Assembly: GCA_963971425.1 (NCBI GenBank)
Contig: OZ020514.1
Span: forward strand, 17,023,406 to 17,087,405
Reading direction: 5' to 3'
DNA length: 64,000 bases
From: Bryoerythrophyllum caledonicum
Taxonomy: Eukaryota > Streptophyta > Bryopsida > Pottiales > Pottiaceae
In this document: positions 10,516 through 23,399 of the stretch, in pieces
Layout: each line of letters starts with the position of its first letter
How positions within the stretch are numbered: position 1 is the stretch's first letter
Notes under the pieces: generated by a model
The model's input: only the letters and a program-made list of their open reading frames with translations
Databases searched by the model: none
Told to the model about the DNA's origin: nothing
Made by a program: the position numbers and the translations under genes

Positions 10516-12784
10516 GGTCTCAATTAAAAATAAAGCAATGCAATGTTGTGACTAAAAGGAGACAGGTAAGTCACACCAAACCAAAGCCCTTGACACGGCC
10601 TCCTTCTATGATAGTAATCGTCTCTCCCTCTTGAATTGTAGATTCTTCTCCCTTCTCTTGCACATGCACATTAAAAAATACCTCAAGTTGATTGTTGTCG
10701 GCAGCCGCCCGGTGCAACTTTGCTCTCCGACAACATTGAAGGACCTCCCCATGCCAAATCACGCCAATCACTATTGCACGTCGGACTATGCAAACACCAA
10801 CTAAGGGTGCACACTGTACTCTATAGCCAGTTGTTAGTCGAAGTGGTTTCCAAAGTGGAATGCTTTTCACGGCAACAATGGAAGGTGTCGACAGAGTTAG
10901 CGATACCAATCTTTTTAGAGCGATGACACCAACAGCTGGAAGACGCACTGGAAACGCACCGGAGGTTGTCTTGAGGAGGGAAGAGATAGTGTCATCCCCT
11001 AGTAGGAGAAGCCGATGTCACCGGAGATGGTTGACACAAAAGACTCCACTAGAAGGACTCCGTTTCCAAAGGTGCACGTTGCCATCCCTCTTTATCTTTG
11101 AATGTGCTCCTCGTCAGCACCGATGTCTCCTTCCGCAGCACGTCCAACAAGCAGTGGGGCGTACAACATCTCTTGCATGCATTGGTTGGCTCCATGTTCA
11201 TCGCCACCGTCGGCGATGATCAAGTAAAGATATCTTCTCCCATAACTCCCAATCAGAGTGTCGTCTCCGTGTGGAACCCAAATCCCCTAGAAGGTAGCAA
11301 GGTTGTCCTCCCGTCGGAATAGGAACATGTTGCAGCATCACGGTGTCCTCAATTGGGATGATTGACTTATCGACCGGATGGGCGTGCTGTAGGTGTGCTT
11401 AGAGACGTCACCCGCTATACATGTCCCAGACATTGGAGTCCGTAAACAATGTTATGCCTTGAAACTCCTCCGTCCATCGTGCTCGTGGCAAGTCTAGTGG
11501 CGGAGAGCTGCCATTGGCTGATCCCTCCATTGTGCACCTTGTGTGGGACGATCAAACGCATAACCCTAAATCGTAGCCTAGAAAATGTAAAAAGATTGCA
11601 CAGCCCTAAATTCTTCAATGTACAACCCAAAATTTATGCATCAATATGATAGTTTTAGAACTATGGCATGTAAGCTGCGTGGACCTGTATTAATTAGGTG
11701 ACCAAGGAAATGTGACTTATTGATAGAAGGAGTGTCAAGTTCAAATTCAGCGATGTCCCTCGTAGTGAAGTGTTCACTCACGGCAATCAAAGCACTCAGC
11801 AAAGCAGTCTAAAGAAACTCTCCATGATGACATACAACAACCGCAGCGCGTAAAATAACTGCAATCATTGGATATCTCCCCCCTCTGAACGCACACAACC
11901 AACACACCAACTAAAGGTTACTCTAATCGAGGGAGCTATGAAGTGCAAGATACTTATCAAAGAAGAAACATAACGAAATTATACTGACCTCAAACCTTAG
12001 ATTGCTGAACTGTGGGCGCATTGACCCTAAATCGCTGGTGGCGGCTGAGTACAGCTTGGATTCAAGTGCGACCTTGGCATTTAATCCAATTGCATGGAAT
12101 TGCAAACGAATGCCTCCCACGCTTGCGGCATTTGAAAGCATTCTAGACGCAGGCATTTTCCCTCCCAAAGTCTGGCAAAAATTGTTCCGAAGATCTCTTG
12201 ATGCACGATCTAAGTACTGCAATGATTGAAGAGGAATAAAAAATCTAGAGTTACCGATCAAGCATTCTTAGATTAGCGTGGAACGTTTTTTTTCTAGAAA
12301 GTATTTCATCTGAAGAGGAGAGGGGGCGATAATCAAAGGAGGAGCATCATCTTGGACGAAGCGGCCAACTTACTTTGAAAAATCGGATACTGGCCACTGC
12401 CGATCAGGATTACGTCAGCATTGGCGTCTACAAAGAGGGTCTTCTCTTGTCGTTGAATTCTACACAGTTTGGGCACCCTCTTCTAGAGTACGTATAATAT
12501 GCACTTCAAAATGGCATAGAAATCGCAAAAACTATCCAAATTTTTTTTTTACTTGAATAATTTATTCTCCTACTTATGTCTTATAAATTCTCTTTAATAA
12601 TTCATTTCAAATTTGTACTCCACTACTCACTGAATTCACCCTAAACTTTATGCATGGACCACTTTGATCCACTATCCCACTAAGGGATTAACCGCGAAAC
12701 AAGAACCTAGACAGTTCATGATCTAAACAAAATAGGTTTGTGACCCTTGAACATACAATCCTCTAGAGTCCTCCTGGAAGCTTG
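10516..12784. other. No recognised gene
   Basis: Short ORFs on both strands show no recognisable domain. Minus-strand 10571-10948 may belong to the piggyBac element because it ends next to a possible splice junction. The remainder looks non-coding, with an AT-rich stretch near 12541-12620. Confidence 0.3.
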
Positions 12785-14600
12785 ATTCAACCATGAAGAC
12801 ACTAGAAACTAGTTTATTTCATATTTTTCTTGTGTTAATAGATCTTGTTAATCGCCCATATTCTTTCGCTTGTCCAAAAATGCTCCACATCATTCCTCCA
12901 GATATTTCTTACACGCACAATACCTTTGTTCGACCAATTTTAAAACATACGTGTATGTTCCTCTCTCCATGGTCTGCCTCTCTTATCACAATGTGTTCAT
13001 CAATCTCGCCAGGTTGCTCTTGGTTTCAAATACAATGCGCAGAACTGAATCTAACAGCTTCCAATGGAACTTTTCTGCTTCGTAGAAATCCAAAGAGTCC
13101 TTAATCATTGATATGAAAACAATGCTAAGGTAGTGAGCATTATTTTTGTCGACCTCAGTCCACTTGTAGAACCATGCAGCGTCATTTCAACACTTCAAAG
13201 GATTTTCTTATTCTGTGTGTTGACAAAATGCTTCCTCACTGATTGCGCTGCTTCAATCACCTGTGATCCTTTGACGCCTCTTTACCCCATAAGGGTTGGC
13301 TCTCAGAAATTCTCAGCTATTTGTAAACTATAAGTCCCCATTGGTCGACCCCATCCAAAAAGTAGATTTCTCCGCCAAATGTTGCTGAAGTGGCTTATTC
13401 TTGGTTCTTGCTATCAAACACAGAATGGGAAAAATCCGAAATCCATTATCCTTAGACGTGGAATGGAGAAGTTACGCTTGCCTCCCGGAATTGTTGTGAA
13501 CTTTTCGTCGTAAGATAGCCTCTCTTTATGCACTGCTCCGTGTCAATCTGTACTTCTTGAGACTTTGATGCTTCTTTATTAACAGAATCCTTCTTCTCAG
13601 AGTGCCCAAGGGAACTGAAAGTTATCCTTAAAAATCAGCAAATTATGACCCAGATCTATTGTCTCTTGTATCGACGACAAGATTATGTGAGCGGTGAGCT
13701 GGAATATTGCTAAGTATAGTGAGGTCAAAAATTAAAATCTGAATATTACTAAATTTGATTTGAATTATCAATCAATATGGTCTAAATTTAGTAAAAAAAT
13801 GGACCTATTTTCGTGGAAATATTGGCGACATCCATCATTTGACGATTATAAGCGTTGATCCTTTCGGACCTCAATCAATTTGTTATAGGCCTCTCATAGT
13901 GGGGAAGCAGAGTCGGACTTCGACTCAGACCTAGGTTGCGACGATATGTGGGCCGTACTCAAATTGCGATGACAGACCCAAATTGCATTGGTGGTGAGTG
14001 GAATAGACCAACAAATGTGACGAACTACAACTAGGACTCAGTTAGTGACAACTCTGATCGGATGTGTTTTTGAAGTAAAATATGTCGTGCTATTGGACAT
14101 ACAGTATGCTGCAATCAAGTGAATGCTACAAATATCTCAAAGTGTTTACATTTTGTTGTCAGCCTTTCATAACGCATTGGCCACTCTGTTTTCAACATTT
14201 CCACATAAGAATTATTCAGCGCTATGATGGTTGGAGTACATCTATGCCGTCGGAATTCCCCAAAGCTTCAAGGTCCTATCAACTTGGCAATGCCTTGGTG
14301 TTGATTTCTTCCGGCTCACGTGGTAGAAGCATAATTATCCAAGCCGCATCCTAAAGAGATTGGCCTTCCAGTATCCTTTGATGTTGGGATGTCACGTTGC
14401 ACTAGCAATGTAGGCGTAGCACGCTCCTTTGCCGGAATAACTTCAGCCTTGTCCATTCTACGAGAACTCCAATGACATCGTCAACAAACTCATCTGGTTA
14501 TCTGTTCGACTCCTCCACTGGATGAAATGGGCTCACCATGTCAGTGAGGGACATGGTATGCAAGGATGTATCATTTCCTTCTATAGTAGAGTCCATATTG
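12785..14600 (-). other. Possible highly decayed transposase, family uncertain
   Basis: The minus strand yields short protein-like segments: an acidic one near 14600-14440 and a Trp/Phe-containing helical one near 13110-12990. They are loosely like hAT/DUF659 transposases but interrupted by many stops. I cannot support a family call. It is listed because the neighbouring DNA is otherwise featureless. Confidence 0.15.
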
Positions 14601-15642
14601 CAGAATCAGGCGCTAATCAAGTCCATGGCAACAGATTATGAGTCGAGCTGAACAACTTCAGATTCCGAGTACGTGTTTAACTTTTGTGGACTACTACATA
14701 GGTGATTTTTTTAGTGGCAAATTTTCTCACCCTGGCAAATTTTACACCAAGAATTTTCACTGTTTTAGGTCCCGTCTTCGCACGAATCGGTTTGGGGTGC
14801 CTGGTCACTTCGCCTGTCTCGCGCCCTAGCGAGACGTCTCCTCGCCGTCGCGAGCCGCCCCTCTCACTTCTTGGCCGCCATCACCCCACCTTGTCTCGTT
14901 CGAAGCACGCCACACCCGCGTATTTCAGAGCGCGCCATCGTTAGTTTGCACACACCCGAGATTAGTAGCAGCTCGCCAGCAATAGACGAGTGTAGTTACA
15001 GAGATCGCCATGTTTGAGAGGTTCTGTGAGGGTTTGTCGCCAAGGGAATTTCAGGCTAGTTGAAGGCGGCGCTGATCAGAGCGGGTGCGGCGCACATTGG
15101 ACTAGACTGGGTGGAGGAGCGATAGAGGAACCGTGCGAGTTGGGGGAGCGATGGAGGCAGCGCCGTTTGTGCGGCGTTTGCTGCAGCGTCGACCATGGCA
15201 GCGGCGTCTCTAGCGCGTGTGCACATAAATCACAGCAAACCAGGGAGTTATCGCACCTTCGCCGTTTGTTTACTCTTGTTCTTGTCGTCCTATTCAGGGT
15301 TTGCTCACGGCTCTGAAGCAGCAGTTGTGTCTCTTGAAATTTTGGTATGACGAAAGAGTGTCGAGAGAGAATTCAGAAACGATGGTTGAAGGGTTAGGGT
15401 GTGTCTAGGTGTCTTCTTAGTGTTCAGAGAGAGACAAGGTGGAAGACGTCGCCTCAACGATCCGCGTGATTGTTCTCACGGAGTCCGCAAAACCCACCGC
15501 TAGTTCAGTCTCCAATGTACAAACTTTGGAGGTTGCTGTTGGAAGTCCCATGGTCGAGGCCGCGCAGCGAAGGCGGCAGAGCTAAAAACATAACCGGCAC
15601 TTCCTGGACAGTTGGGCCGCACGCCACCCGTGGGCGGAGTCC
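14601..15642. other. Non-coding region upstream of hAT relic
   Basis: GC-rich from about 14800 to 15640, with no supported ORF. It may include the 5' end of the hAT element. Terminal inverted repeats were not found by eye. Confidence 0.3.
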
Positions 15643-17798
15643 GTGCTGGAGCGTGATGGACGTGTGTGTCAGGTGCGGTGCAAGGTTTGCTCCACCGTGG
15701 AGGGCCGTGAGAAGCTCCTAGAGCCGAAGCTCGACTCGCTGTGGAAGCATGTTGGGAGGAGGAAGGCGGTAATCGATTTTGGAAAAATCAAGAAAGGTGA
15801 GCATTACTTCTTGTCAACCTGCCAACACGTGAAGAATGAGCGCATATTTTTTGCACAAGGAGGTACGGAGACTGTTGCCCAACGAGTGATCGAAGGAGCC
15901 ACTCGGAAGAAGAAAAAAAAATTGGTGCCATTACGGGAACTGTTTTGGCTTCTCAGCCCGAGACGGCGAATGACAGACTTCGAGTCTGCAACGACGTTGT
16001 TCCAGCAGTTGGCGGTGCCGGACTGTCCTCGCAAGCATTGGTGCACAAGTGCGGGATGGGCCATGGTGGACAATATGGGATACGTACTTTTGGAGCACAC
16101 TAAAAAAACCATACGTGAGTGTTCATTCTTTTTGATTTTTGCAAATGATGTAACAACTATCGACCATGAGAGTTGGCTCTCTGTGCATGTTTATGTGGTG
16201 ATTGGATTTGCAAGATGCAGTTTGTTATTGGCTTTACAACGTCTAGTTGATGGGAATGGTGCTCATGCTGTGAAGGAAGCTATTGTGTCTAATCTAACTT
16301 ACCATGGAGGGCTGGATGTGAAAGAAGTGGCAGAAAAATTAGTGTGCTTTGGTGCAGACGGTGTTGCGGTTTTCCAAGGTTCTCGATCTGGCGTGACGAT
16401 GCAGTTGAAGGAGCTGATCTCTCCTTTCATGGTGAGGGTGCATTGTATGGCGCATCGCACGAATCTTGCAGTGGAGCCGCTCTCCAATCTGTTAGTCGTG
16501 GCGAAACTTGAATCGCTTTGCCAAGCCATGTACGCGTATTTCAACACCAGTTCGAAGAAGCACCTTGAGTTTCAGAAGCTTGTTGACATTGTGGAAACAA
16601 AGGGTTTGAGAATGCTCAAGAACGTGAAGACACGTTGGATCTCGCTTCTTGAGCCGCTTAAACAAGTGATGGGGGAGTACAAGACCCTCATAGTGAAGAT
16701 GTGTGAAGATGCGACATTGAAGGAGCGTGCTTTCACTACGAAGCATGCAGCCGCCAAGGAGTCTGCGAAACTAAATTGCGGTTTGCTGTGTGATATTGCA
16801 ACGTTGTTGTCTTTACCATGCATCATGTTGTTGCTAGAGCCTGTGAACAGTTTGATGAAGTTTGCGCAGTCTTCTCACGTGTCTGTTTCGGATTATGTGG
16901 CGGTTGTGAAGATATGCCAAGCGGAGCTCTACATAATGTATGTTGATTCGGAATCATCGTACCAAAGGCAGCATTTTTAGATGTTGTGCGATGTGATTGA
17001 TGATCACTCGTACGCCATTGCGCAAGAGTGGGTGGTTGATCTTAACGACAGCTCGGAAAGCTTGGGATTCCGGATAAACGAGCATACTTATGTTGCACAC
17101 ATGTTGTGTGTTGTTTCAGGGAAGAAGCTCTTATTAGTCGGTCTGATTTTTTGCATGTGGTTACCTCGGTGAAAGGTCAGTATAAGGATGCTGCTGAAAT
17201 ACTCATAAGCGAGTTGGAGAAGCGGTTCCCTGATTCCGCGCTAATGAATGCTTTCTCTATCATCTTTCCTCAGTTTTGGTTGTAGCAAAACTATGATGAA
17301 CTATTCGGTCTTCACATGAAGACCCTGAGGCATCATTTCTGTGTTGTGAGGCACGTAAATCGGGGGACCAAAGAGAACCCTGCGATGGTTCAGGTGGATC
17401 CTTTCTTGGATGCCCGGTCACTAGGGCTGCATGCTTCATTGTTCAAGTTGACAATGAAGTCGAACTACGTGGCAGCGATGGAGGAACCGCGTGACAAGAA
17501 TCCGGTTACCAAGTTTTGGGAGAAGGTGGGACAAAGCAGTCTCATGAGGTGCCGTTTGTTCGAGTTTTTTAAACTCGTAGACATTGCCATATGTGTTGTG
17601 CTGGGCAGCGTGGAAGATGAGCGGACATTCTCCATACTTGGCTTCATGAAGTCAAAAGTCCGGAACTGCTTGGGCGGTCATCTGGATACTTGTGTAAAGC
17701 TCTTTGCTCAATCATTTTTTTTGCAGGGTTCTTTTTCTTATGTGGCAGCAATGACACACTGGAGGGATTGTCGTGAACGACAAGGTGTGGGATTGTAA
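15643..17798 (+). pseudogene. hAT-superfamily transposase relic (ZNF862/KIAA1586-like)
   Basis: The first 445-codon block (15643-16980) starts with a Cys-x2-Cys zinc-finger-like segment (CKVC followed by LWKHVGRRKA). Its core has GADGVAVFQGSRSGV and VRVHCMAHRTNLAV, typical of the central hAT domain, and KTRWISLLEPL. A TAG at 16978 interrupts the same frame, which continues to about 17090. After a frame change near 17100, frame 0 runs to 17798 with a TAG near 17284. It ends in the hAT dimerisation region, LFEFFKLVDIAICVVLGSVE and DERTFSILGFMKSKVRN, the equivalent of the conserved VSSxxxERxFS...KxxRN motif. hAT enzymes move elements with 8-bp target duplications and act in the nucleus. The stops and frameshift mean this copy is probably inactive. 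Confidence 0.8.
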
Positions 17799-18500
17799 TC
17801 TTACCTTCTGTTTCCATGATGACGGCAAGTGTTTGATGCTTGAGATTTTGTAAACAAGTGTACTAATTGGGTGTGGGGTGGGGGGACTGGCTGCTACAAT
17901 GGGCAGGGCCTTCTTCGCCGGGGTTCAATTCCCGCAGGCAGTAAGTGATTACGACGTCTTTTTTAATGTTGTCTTGGTGTCATGCTTGAGTTTATGTAAC
18001 GTATCATTGGTATCATGTGTGTATTTGATTATGTTTGCATCATGTTTCTTGTTTGTCGCCATAACGGCACTTCAATTTTCATGTTTGTCACCAGAGAAGA
18101 TAAAATGTGTTCATTGAAGCAGCCAAAAGCGGCGTCATGAAACAATCAGGGAGCCACATTGCTGACATGTTGCACAAGCAAATGTTTAAAAAAATTCGCT
18201 ACTTCAGTAATTTTGAATCAATGTAGGAGCCAGATTTTCTTATTGATATCAAGATATAATCGCCAGGATTCTGTCCACACGTTTGTGAATGGTAGCCACT
18301 TGCACGACCTCCGTAAAAGAGTAAAAAATCGTTGCCTCGTGTCCAAAACTAGACGTATTTTCTCATTTGCCAAATTTGGCACACAGATGATTTCAACCAT
18401 GGAAAGGGGTTAAATTTAGTCTACTGCTACTTGGGCGATTCTTAGGCATGTAATCCAAGAGAGGTCCAAAATTAGAGGATTCTTTAGAAATATTTTCAAG
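17799..18500. other. Non-coding, 3' flank of hAT relic
   Basis: No supported gene. A short 14-bp palindrome, TGCCAAATTTGGCA, is near 18368-18381. Confidence 0.3.
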
Positions 18501-18832
18501 GATCTGGCTGATTCACCCCGACGAGCGTTGGCCCAAGCCGCAGCCTCGTCAAGGTGGTTGCGTCGGCCCCGACCCTCCTTCTCGGACCCGCCCAGCCCAG
18601 CCCGGTCTTCCTCCCGCCCGCGCATGAGCCTGGCCGTCCCTACCCAAACCCTTATTTTTTTCCCCCCAGCCCGTCCTTCCCTTCACCGGGCAGCCCATGC
18701 GTCGTCAACTCTGACCGGCAGTAATGTAGCAGCCGGAGGAGGATCTTGACACCTTGCCGCTCGTGCCATAGCCGCCGTCGACATTGATGAAGGTTTGGGG
18801 TTTGCACTACCCTCTTGCAAGCCAGGGAGAAT
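18501..18832 (-). repeat. 332-bp dispersed repeat, copy 1
   Basis: This segment matches 43886-44218 in the opposite orientation over its whole length. Differences are scattered substitutions and small indels. It is GC-rich at one end (near 18520-18640) and includes a run of T and C (18655-18668). It has no coding potential and no clear terminal repeats, so the element type is unknown. Confidence 0.8.
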
Positions 18833-19225
18833 ATTCGTATACAGGGATTGGTGTTGAGGTGCAACAACAAGGATATTGAACTTGCCATCGGCATTCTAGA
18901 TTGGAGGTTTTTGTGTTTCTTTGTGTTCTACACATCTGTGAAGAGTTGCGTGAGAGCATGGTGCTAGAGCGTGGTTTAGGGTATGTCAATCATGCTCGAA
19001 TGGAGTGCAGTTTATTGCATGCCTCCAAGTTGTTTTTTTGAAAGGCAAGAAGTTGATGCTGATTCTAGACCATATCTTGAGTTCCATGGTTGTTTTGGCA
19101 AAGTTGCTTACAATGAATAGCTTCCGTGCAGATTTTCGTATTCGGATCTTGGACTTTGTTTCGTTCGAATCTTGATTTCCGTTTCGTTTGATTAAGATCT
19201 ATATAGTCTGCAGTTTAGTGTTTCA
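18833..19225. other. Non-coding flank of MULE
   Basis: No supported gene. It could contain the 5' terminal repeat or leader of the MULE, but no inverted match was seen downstream of 22485. Confidence 0.3.
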
Positions 19226-22200
19226 ATGGAACCAAATGTAGATCTAGAACTTGAACCCGACCTTGCAGGGCAAGACTACACAGATATCACTTCCTCAGAG
19301 AATCATTTGTGGCCCGCTGGAACTGCCTTCGACAACTTAGGCCACCCCCCTGTTGTGAGCACGACTATTGCCGTGCAGATGACCCGTGTCAATTTCCCTC
19401 CGCCCCTGTAGGACCTGGCCTGCACGGCCGTGAACCTCATCACTGCCTGTCGAATGTTCCCCACCTTGGCCTAGGCAGTCAGCCTGTACCAGAACACGTG
19501 CCTGATTCTGTGCCCTGCCCACCTGACTTCAAATGCCCTAGTCTGGCTGCCACTGACATACCGCTACAATCTTTCAAGAAGCCCTGGTCAAGGAATATTT
19601 TGGAGAAGGTTCGCGATAGTGTACAGAGGCCACCACCCAGACCCCTCGATCGCGCAGATCTTCAATGGAGCGATAAAGTGAACCAAGGGGGAGGAAAAAA
19701 AACCATTAAGATGGCCACAATATCATGGGACAGATTGGAGGATTTCCTTGAGGGTGAGATGAGTACTCGACCTTACCCTTGTACCTTTCTTGAGGACATC
19801 AATCACAATTTCAAGAGCAACAGAAAGGACATTGAGAGAACACAAACCCGGTCTGAATCTGCCATACAAGAAATCAAGTAAGTATTCCTTGCCAATAATT
19901 ATTGATTTACATTACATGCCCCTTTAATAGAGATCAATCCTCACATTCCCGACTTTCTTTTCTTCAAGTTTACTTGCCAATTTGGCCAGGAGCACCGCTC
20001 AAGCCAGTATAAAGCTGAAGTTTAAAGAGTATTCGCCCACACTTTGACGGACCGGCGGAAGTCCACCAATCGAAACAAAACTATCCAGAGGGCGAAGAAG
20101 ATCATTCAACAGTCTGTGATGGCTGCGACGGGGAAATACAAGGGCACAAAACGCAGTCGGTCACAACTAGAGAGCACAACCGAGAAAGAAATTGATTTGA
20201 ACGTTGAGGCCATCGAAGAGCAGGCCACGATCCAGGAGGCCCAGGCCAAGCTTCTGGCCGCACAAAAAACTATTGACAAAGCCGCTACACCTAGGCGCAA
20301 GACCCGAGTTGGCATAATACAGGCAGGTATGTCAATCAAACGAGGTTGTCAATGTTGCTTTGTTGCAAAACAACTTTTGCTCGATCCAACCTTGTGCACG
20401 ATACACTTCCATTGTATGGACCACATCAACAAGGAGGGGAATCCTTGCCATGGTCTAGATTTTGGTGGCCAGAGGGTAGGGTTATCCGGTTGACTTTCAC
20501 AGGCCACAAAGGACTGGATTCAGAGCTCTCTACGAAGTGGAAAGTCTCCAGCTCAAGTGATGGCTGACCACAAAGCGGAGGTTCTTCGTTGTGCTACATT
20601 AAACTTACTAGCGACTAGGGATACGTTTGTCATGCCTAGGGATGTCTACAACATCGCTAAAATCCTTGCTAAAGAACTTTGGGAGAAGCACCCCCGAGAT
20701 GCCCTTAGTGTTCGAATGTGGAAAGAGGAGAATCCTGAGTCGTTCTACCATTATAACGAATATGGGAACATAGATTTGAATGAGCCTCCACCAAATGACG
20801 ACCCCTTCTCCATCGCCATCCAAACTGAGTGGCAGCTCCAAATGATGGTAAGACACGGAAATAGACGTGCACTTGGGATAGATGCCACCTTCGGTACAAA
20901 TTTGCCCAAGGTACCCAATCACCTAAACCTTGCCTGCATGATGTTGCATCCACATTTCTTGTTGCTCTTCTAACTATTTGATTGTGTCTGGCTTGTAGTA
21001 CCCTTTGTACACAGTCATGGTTTTTGACGAGTGGGAACAAGGTATTCCAGTGGCATTCACAATTCATGGAAAGAGCCGTCAAGAGGACATTGTTGTTTGG
21101 CTCAAGAAGCTTAGAGATCGATGTATCTCGGTACAACCAGGTTGGCGGCCTAATGCTGTCGTCACCGATAATGACCAGGGTGAATTGAATGCCATCAGGT
21201 ATCACGGTGCCCTTCCTAACATGGCTTAAATATTGCAGCCCGAACATGCGTATTACTGGCCATAGAACTAAACTTGCCGGGATTTCTGTATAGGGAGGTG
21301 TGGCTTGAACATGATGGCATTGACGGGGTTAAGATCTTTCTTTGCCTATGGCATGTACGCAAGGCCTGGCTTGAAAATGCTATACTAAAAATCAAGGCCA
21401 ACTACCTACGTACTGACATTTCAAAGGATTGTGCCGATTTAATGTACAGGAATGGAATTCTGGAGGGCGAGTCTGCAGTGCAGAATTCCAGGGCCAGGTT
21501 CGAGCAGCTACGGAATAAGTATGGAGACGGGGCCAAGACTTTCTTCAACTATTTGAAAAAGACTTGGATTCCAAAGCTAGAAATGTGGGTTACAGGATTC
21601 AAATCTGTTCCACATGCAAATCAGGATACAAACGCCGCTGTGGAGAGCTATCATGCTAATCTGAAGTCCATATTGTCCACTTCAAGGCAGAAGTTTAACG
21701 GCCGTCACGTGGACTGGTTGATACGCGACTTGGTCAAGGATGTCTTCACTCACTATTGGTACGCCGTTCAGTGCAAGCTCTTCGGTTTTATCAAGAACGG
21801 GAAGGCGGAAGGTATGTTGGCCAGCGCCGTCATCCGAGCTAGGGAGATTCGGGACGGGCATGTTTTTGTGGACTTGGACCAAGACATTGCGTATGTGGCC
21901 ACTCAGACGAACTTCCCAATGGTGTGGGTGGTGGCAAGCCCTAACACAGACTGGGCTCGTTGTACGTGTCCTTTGGGGATGCGGGGGAACATTTGCAAAC
22001 ACGTTGTGAAGGTGTTTAAGCTTGTCAATGTCAGAGTACAGGACGCGGCCATTGTACGGTACGCCGGAACTCTACGGAGTACCATTGCTATAGGAGGAAT
22101 TCCTGCTGGCCTGGAACCTCCTAAGGTGGGTGGAGTGCCTGGCGCAACACAGACCCAAGGTAAAAATGCCAGAGACATTGACACATCAAATCCGCAAAAA

Positions 22201-22485
22201 CATTTGGCGGATATCAAGTCCACTTGGGCTGATCTCCATGACTTTGCGATTCAAAACGCAGACTTGCGGGGACATTTGTTGGCTGGCCTCAATGAATTGA
22301 AGGGCAAGGTCTCAAGCTTGAAGGCGAGAGCTGATGCTAGCATCCTACATCCAGCATCTCAATCGTTGTTTCACTTAAATGAAGGGAGTAACACCAAAAG
22401 GCGATTCAAAGCATGTAGTGAATTAGGTAGACATAAGTCTGGATCATTCATGAGGCCAGGTAGACGGCGAATAGGTGGCTCATAG
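19226..22485 (+). mobile_element. MULE transposase gene with zinc finger and SWIM domain
   Basis: Coding blocks run in order. 19226-19877 is an N-terminal Pro-rich region (frame change near 19395; donor GTAAGT). About 20000-20910 has a basic helical region and a Cys/His cluster GCQCCFVAKQLLLDPT...HFHCMDH...CHG, like FAR1/FLYWCH fingers, with a TGA at 20491. It then reads ALGIDATFGTN, with the first catalytic Asp. A phase-0 intron at 20911-20998 joins this to YPLYTVMVFDEWEQGIPVAF (20999-21198), with the second Asp in VVTDNDQGELNAI. The last block, to 22485, has LCLWHVRKAWLEN, a Glu in NAAVESYHANLK, and a SWIM finger (CTCPLGMRGNICKH near 21963-22004). A 1-nt mismatch at the 21199-21238 junction and the TGA suggest recent inactivation. 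The superfamily makes 9-10-bp target duplications; terminal repeats not found. Confidence 0.85.
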
Positions 22486-23399
22486 GAGGTTCTCAATTTT
22501 GCCATAACTATATAGTAGTTCAGGCATTTCCTACCCAGTTTTTTGGATCTCTACTGCTCCATATATACCTTCTGTACGTTGTTTTACTATGTCTATGGAA
22601 GTTTGATGTTTATTAAACTAATGTCGTTTTGGACTAAACTCTGAAATGGGATCACCCCTCCCCATCCTTTTTTCAATTCTGATTTAATTTTGTGAAAGAT
22701 AGCTCCAATATTTCAATAACTACATTTTATATAATAACTAAGCACCATGAAAATATCTCCATCACTCTCCCTCTCTTCCATATTCTCCCTCTCACTCTAT
22801 TCCTTATTCACCTTTTTTTTAGACAATTTGATGTCCTTTTTCTTCTCCGTCTCATGTTTGTTTTATTTGAAAATATTATTTTATTTAATTCATGTTTAAA
22901 TTCTGAATTCTTTTTGTGGATTATCCGTTCTTTTAATAATTAAGAACGTTTTATAAATTTACATAAATGTGTAAACATTTGATTCCTTCTTTCCTTCTTT
23001 CCGATATTAGTTGTCCCTTGCGATTTCCCTCCCCCTTTTATCATTTAGTCCAACATCAATGCTTTACATGTTCCTAAGTGGGACCAAAAAGTTTAGGCCA
23101 GGTTTAAGGCAAATGTTCCCGGCCTTCCATCCAACCATAGGCCGTCCATCATATATAAAATGCATTGAGAGATTAATACTACTCATTGTAAAAAGTTTAT
23201 GTTTTAACAACGGTGTGGGAAAAAAAAACTGTAAATACATAGCAATAATATAACGTAGAGTAAGTCCCATTTACGTGGCCTAAACGGGAATCATAAGTAC
23301 ACCTGCACTTGAACACGCCTACCTCCTAAAACAAAAACATATAACCTCCATACTTACTAAGCCTAATCAAAAAAAAAATTGGACGAACTCTCCAGACTT
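22486..23399. other. Non-coding, AT-rich
   Basis: No supported gene. It is strongly AT-rich with pyrimidine-rich stretches around 22740-22850. Confidence 0.5.

Noticed and set aside
17888..17945. tRNA gene or tRNA-derived SINE head (perfect GGTTCAATTCC B box at 17922-17932)
   Set aside because: The surrounding T-stem pairs only partly and no proper A box or cloverleaf can be drawn.
14700..18330. Terminal inverted repeats of the hAT element (GTGATTTTTT near 14702 and its complement near 18325)
   Set aside because: Only a weak T-run match without the target duplication expected for hAT.
20476..20502. 27-bp intron in the MULE
   Set aside because: Too short for a spliceosomal intron; the segment is in frame and contains a TGA one step from CGA, so a point mutation is simpler.
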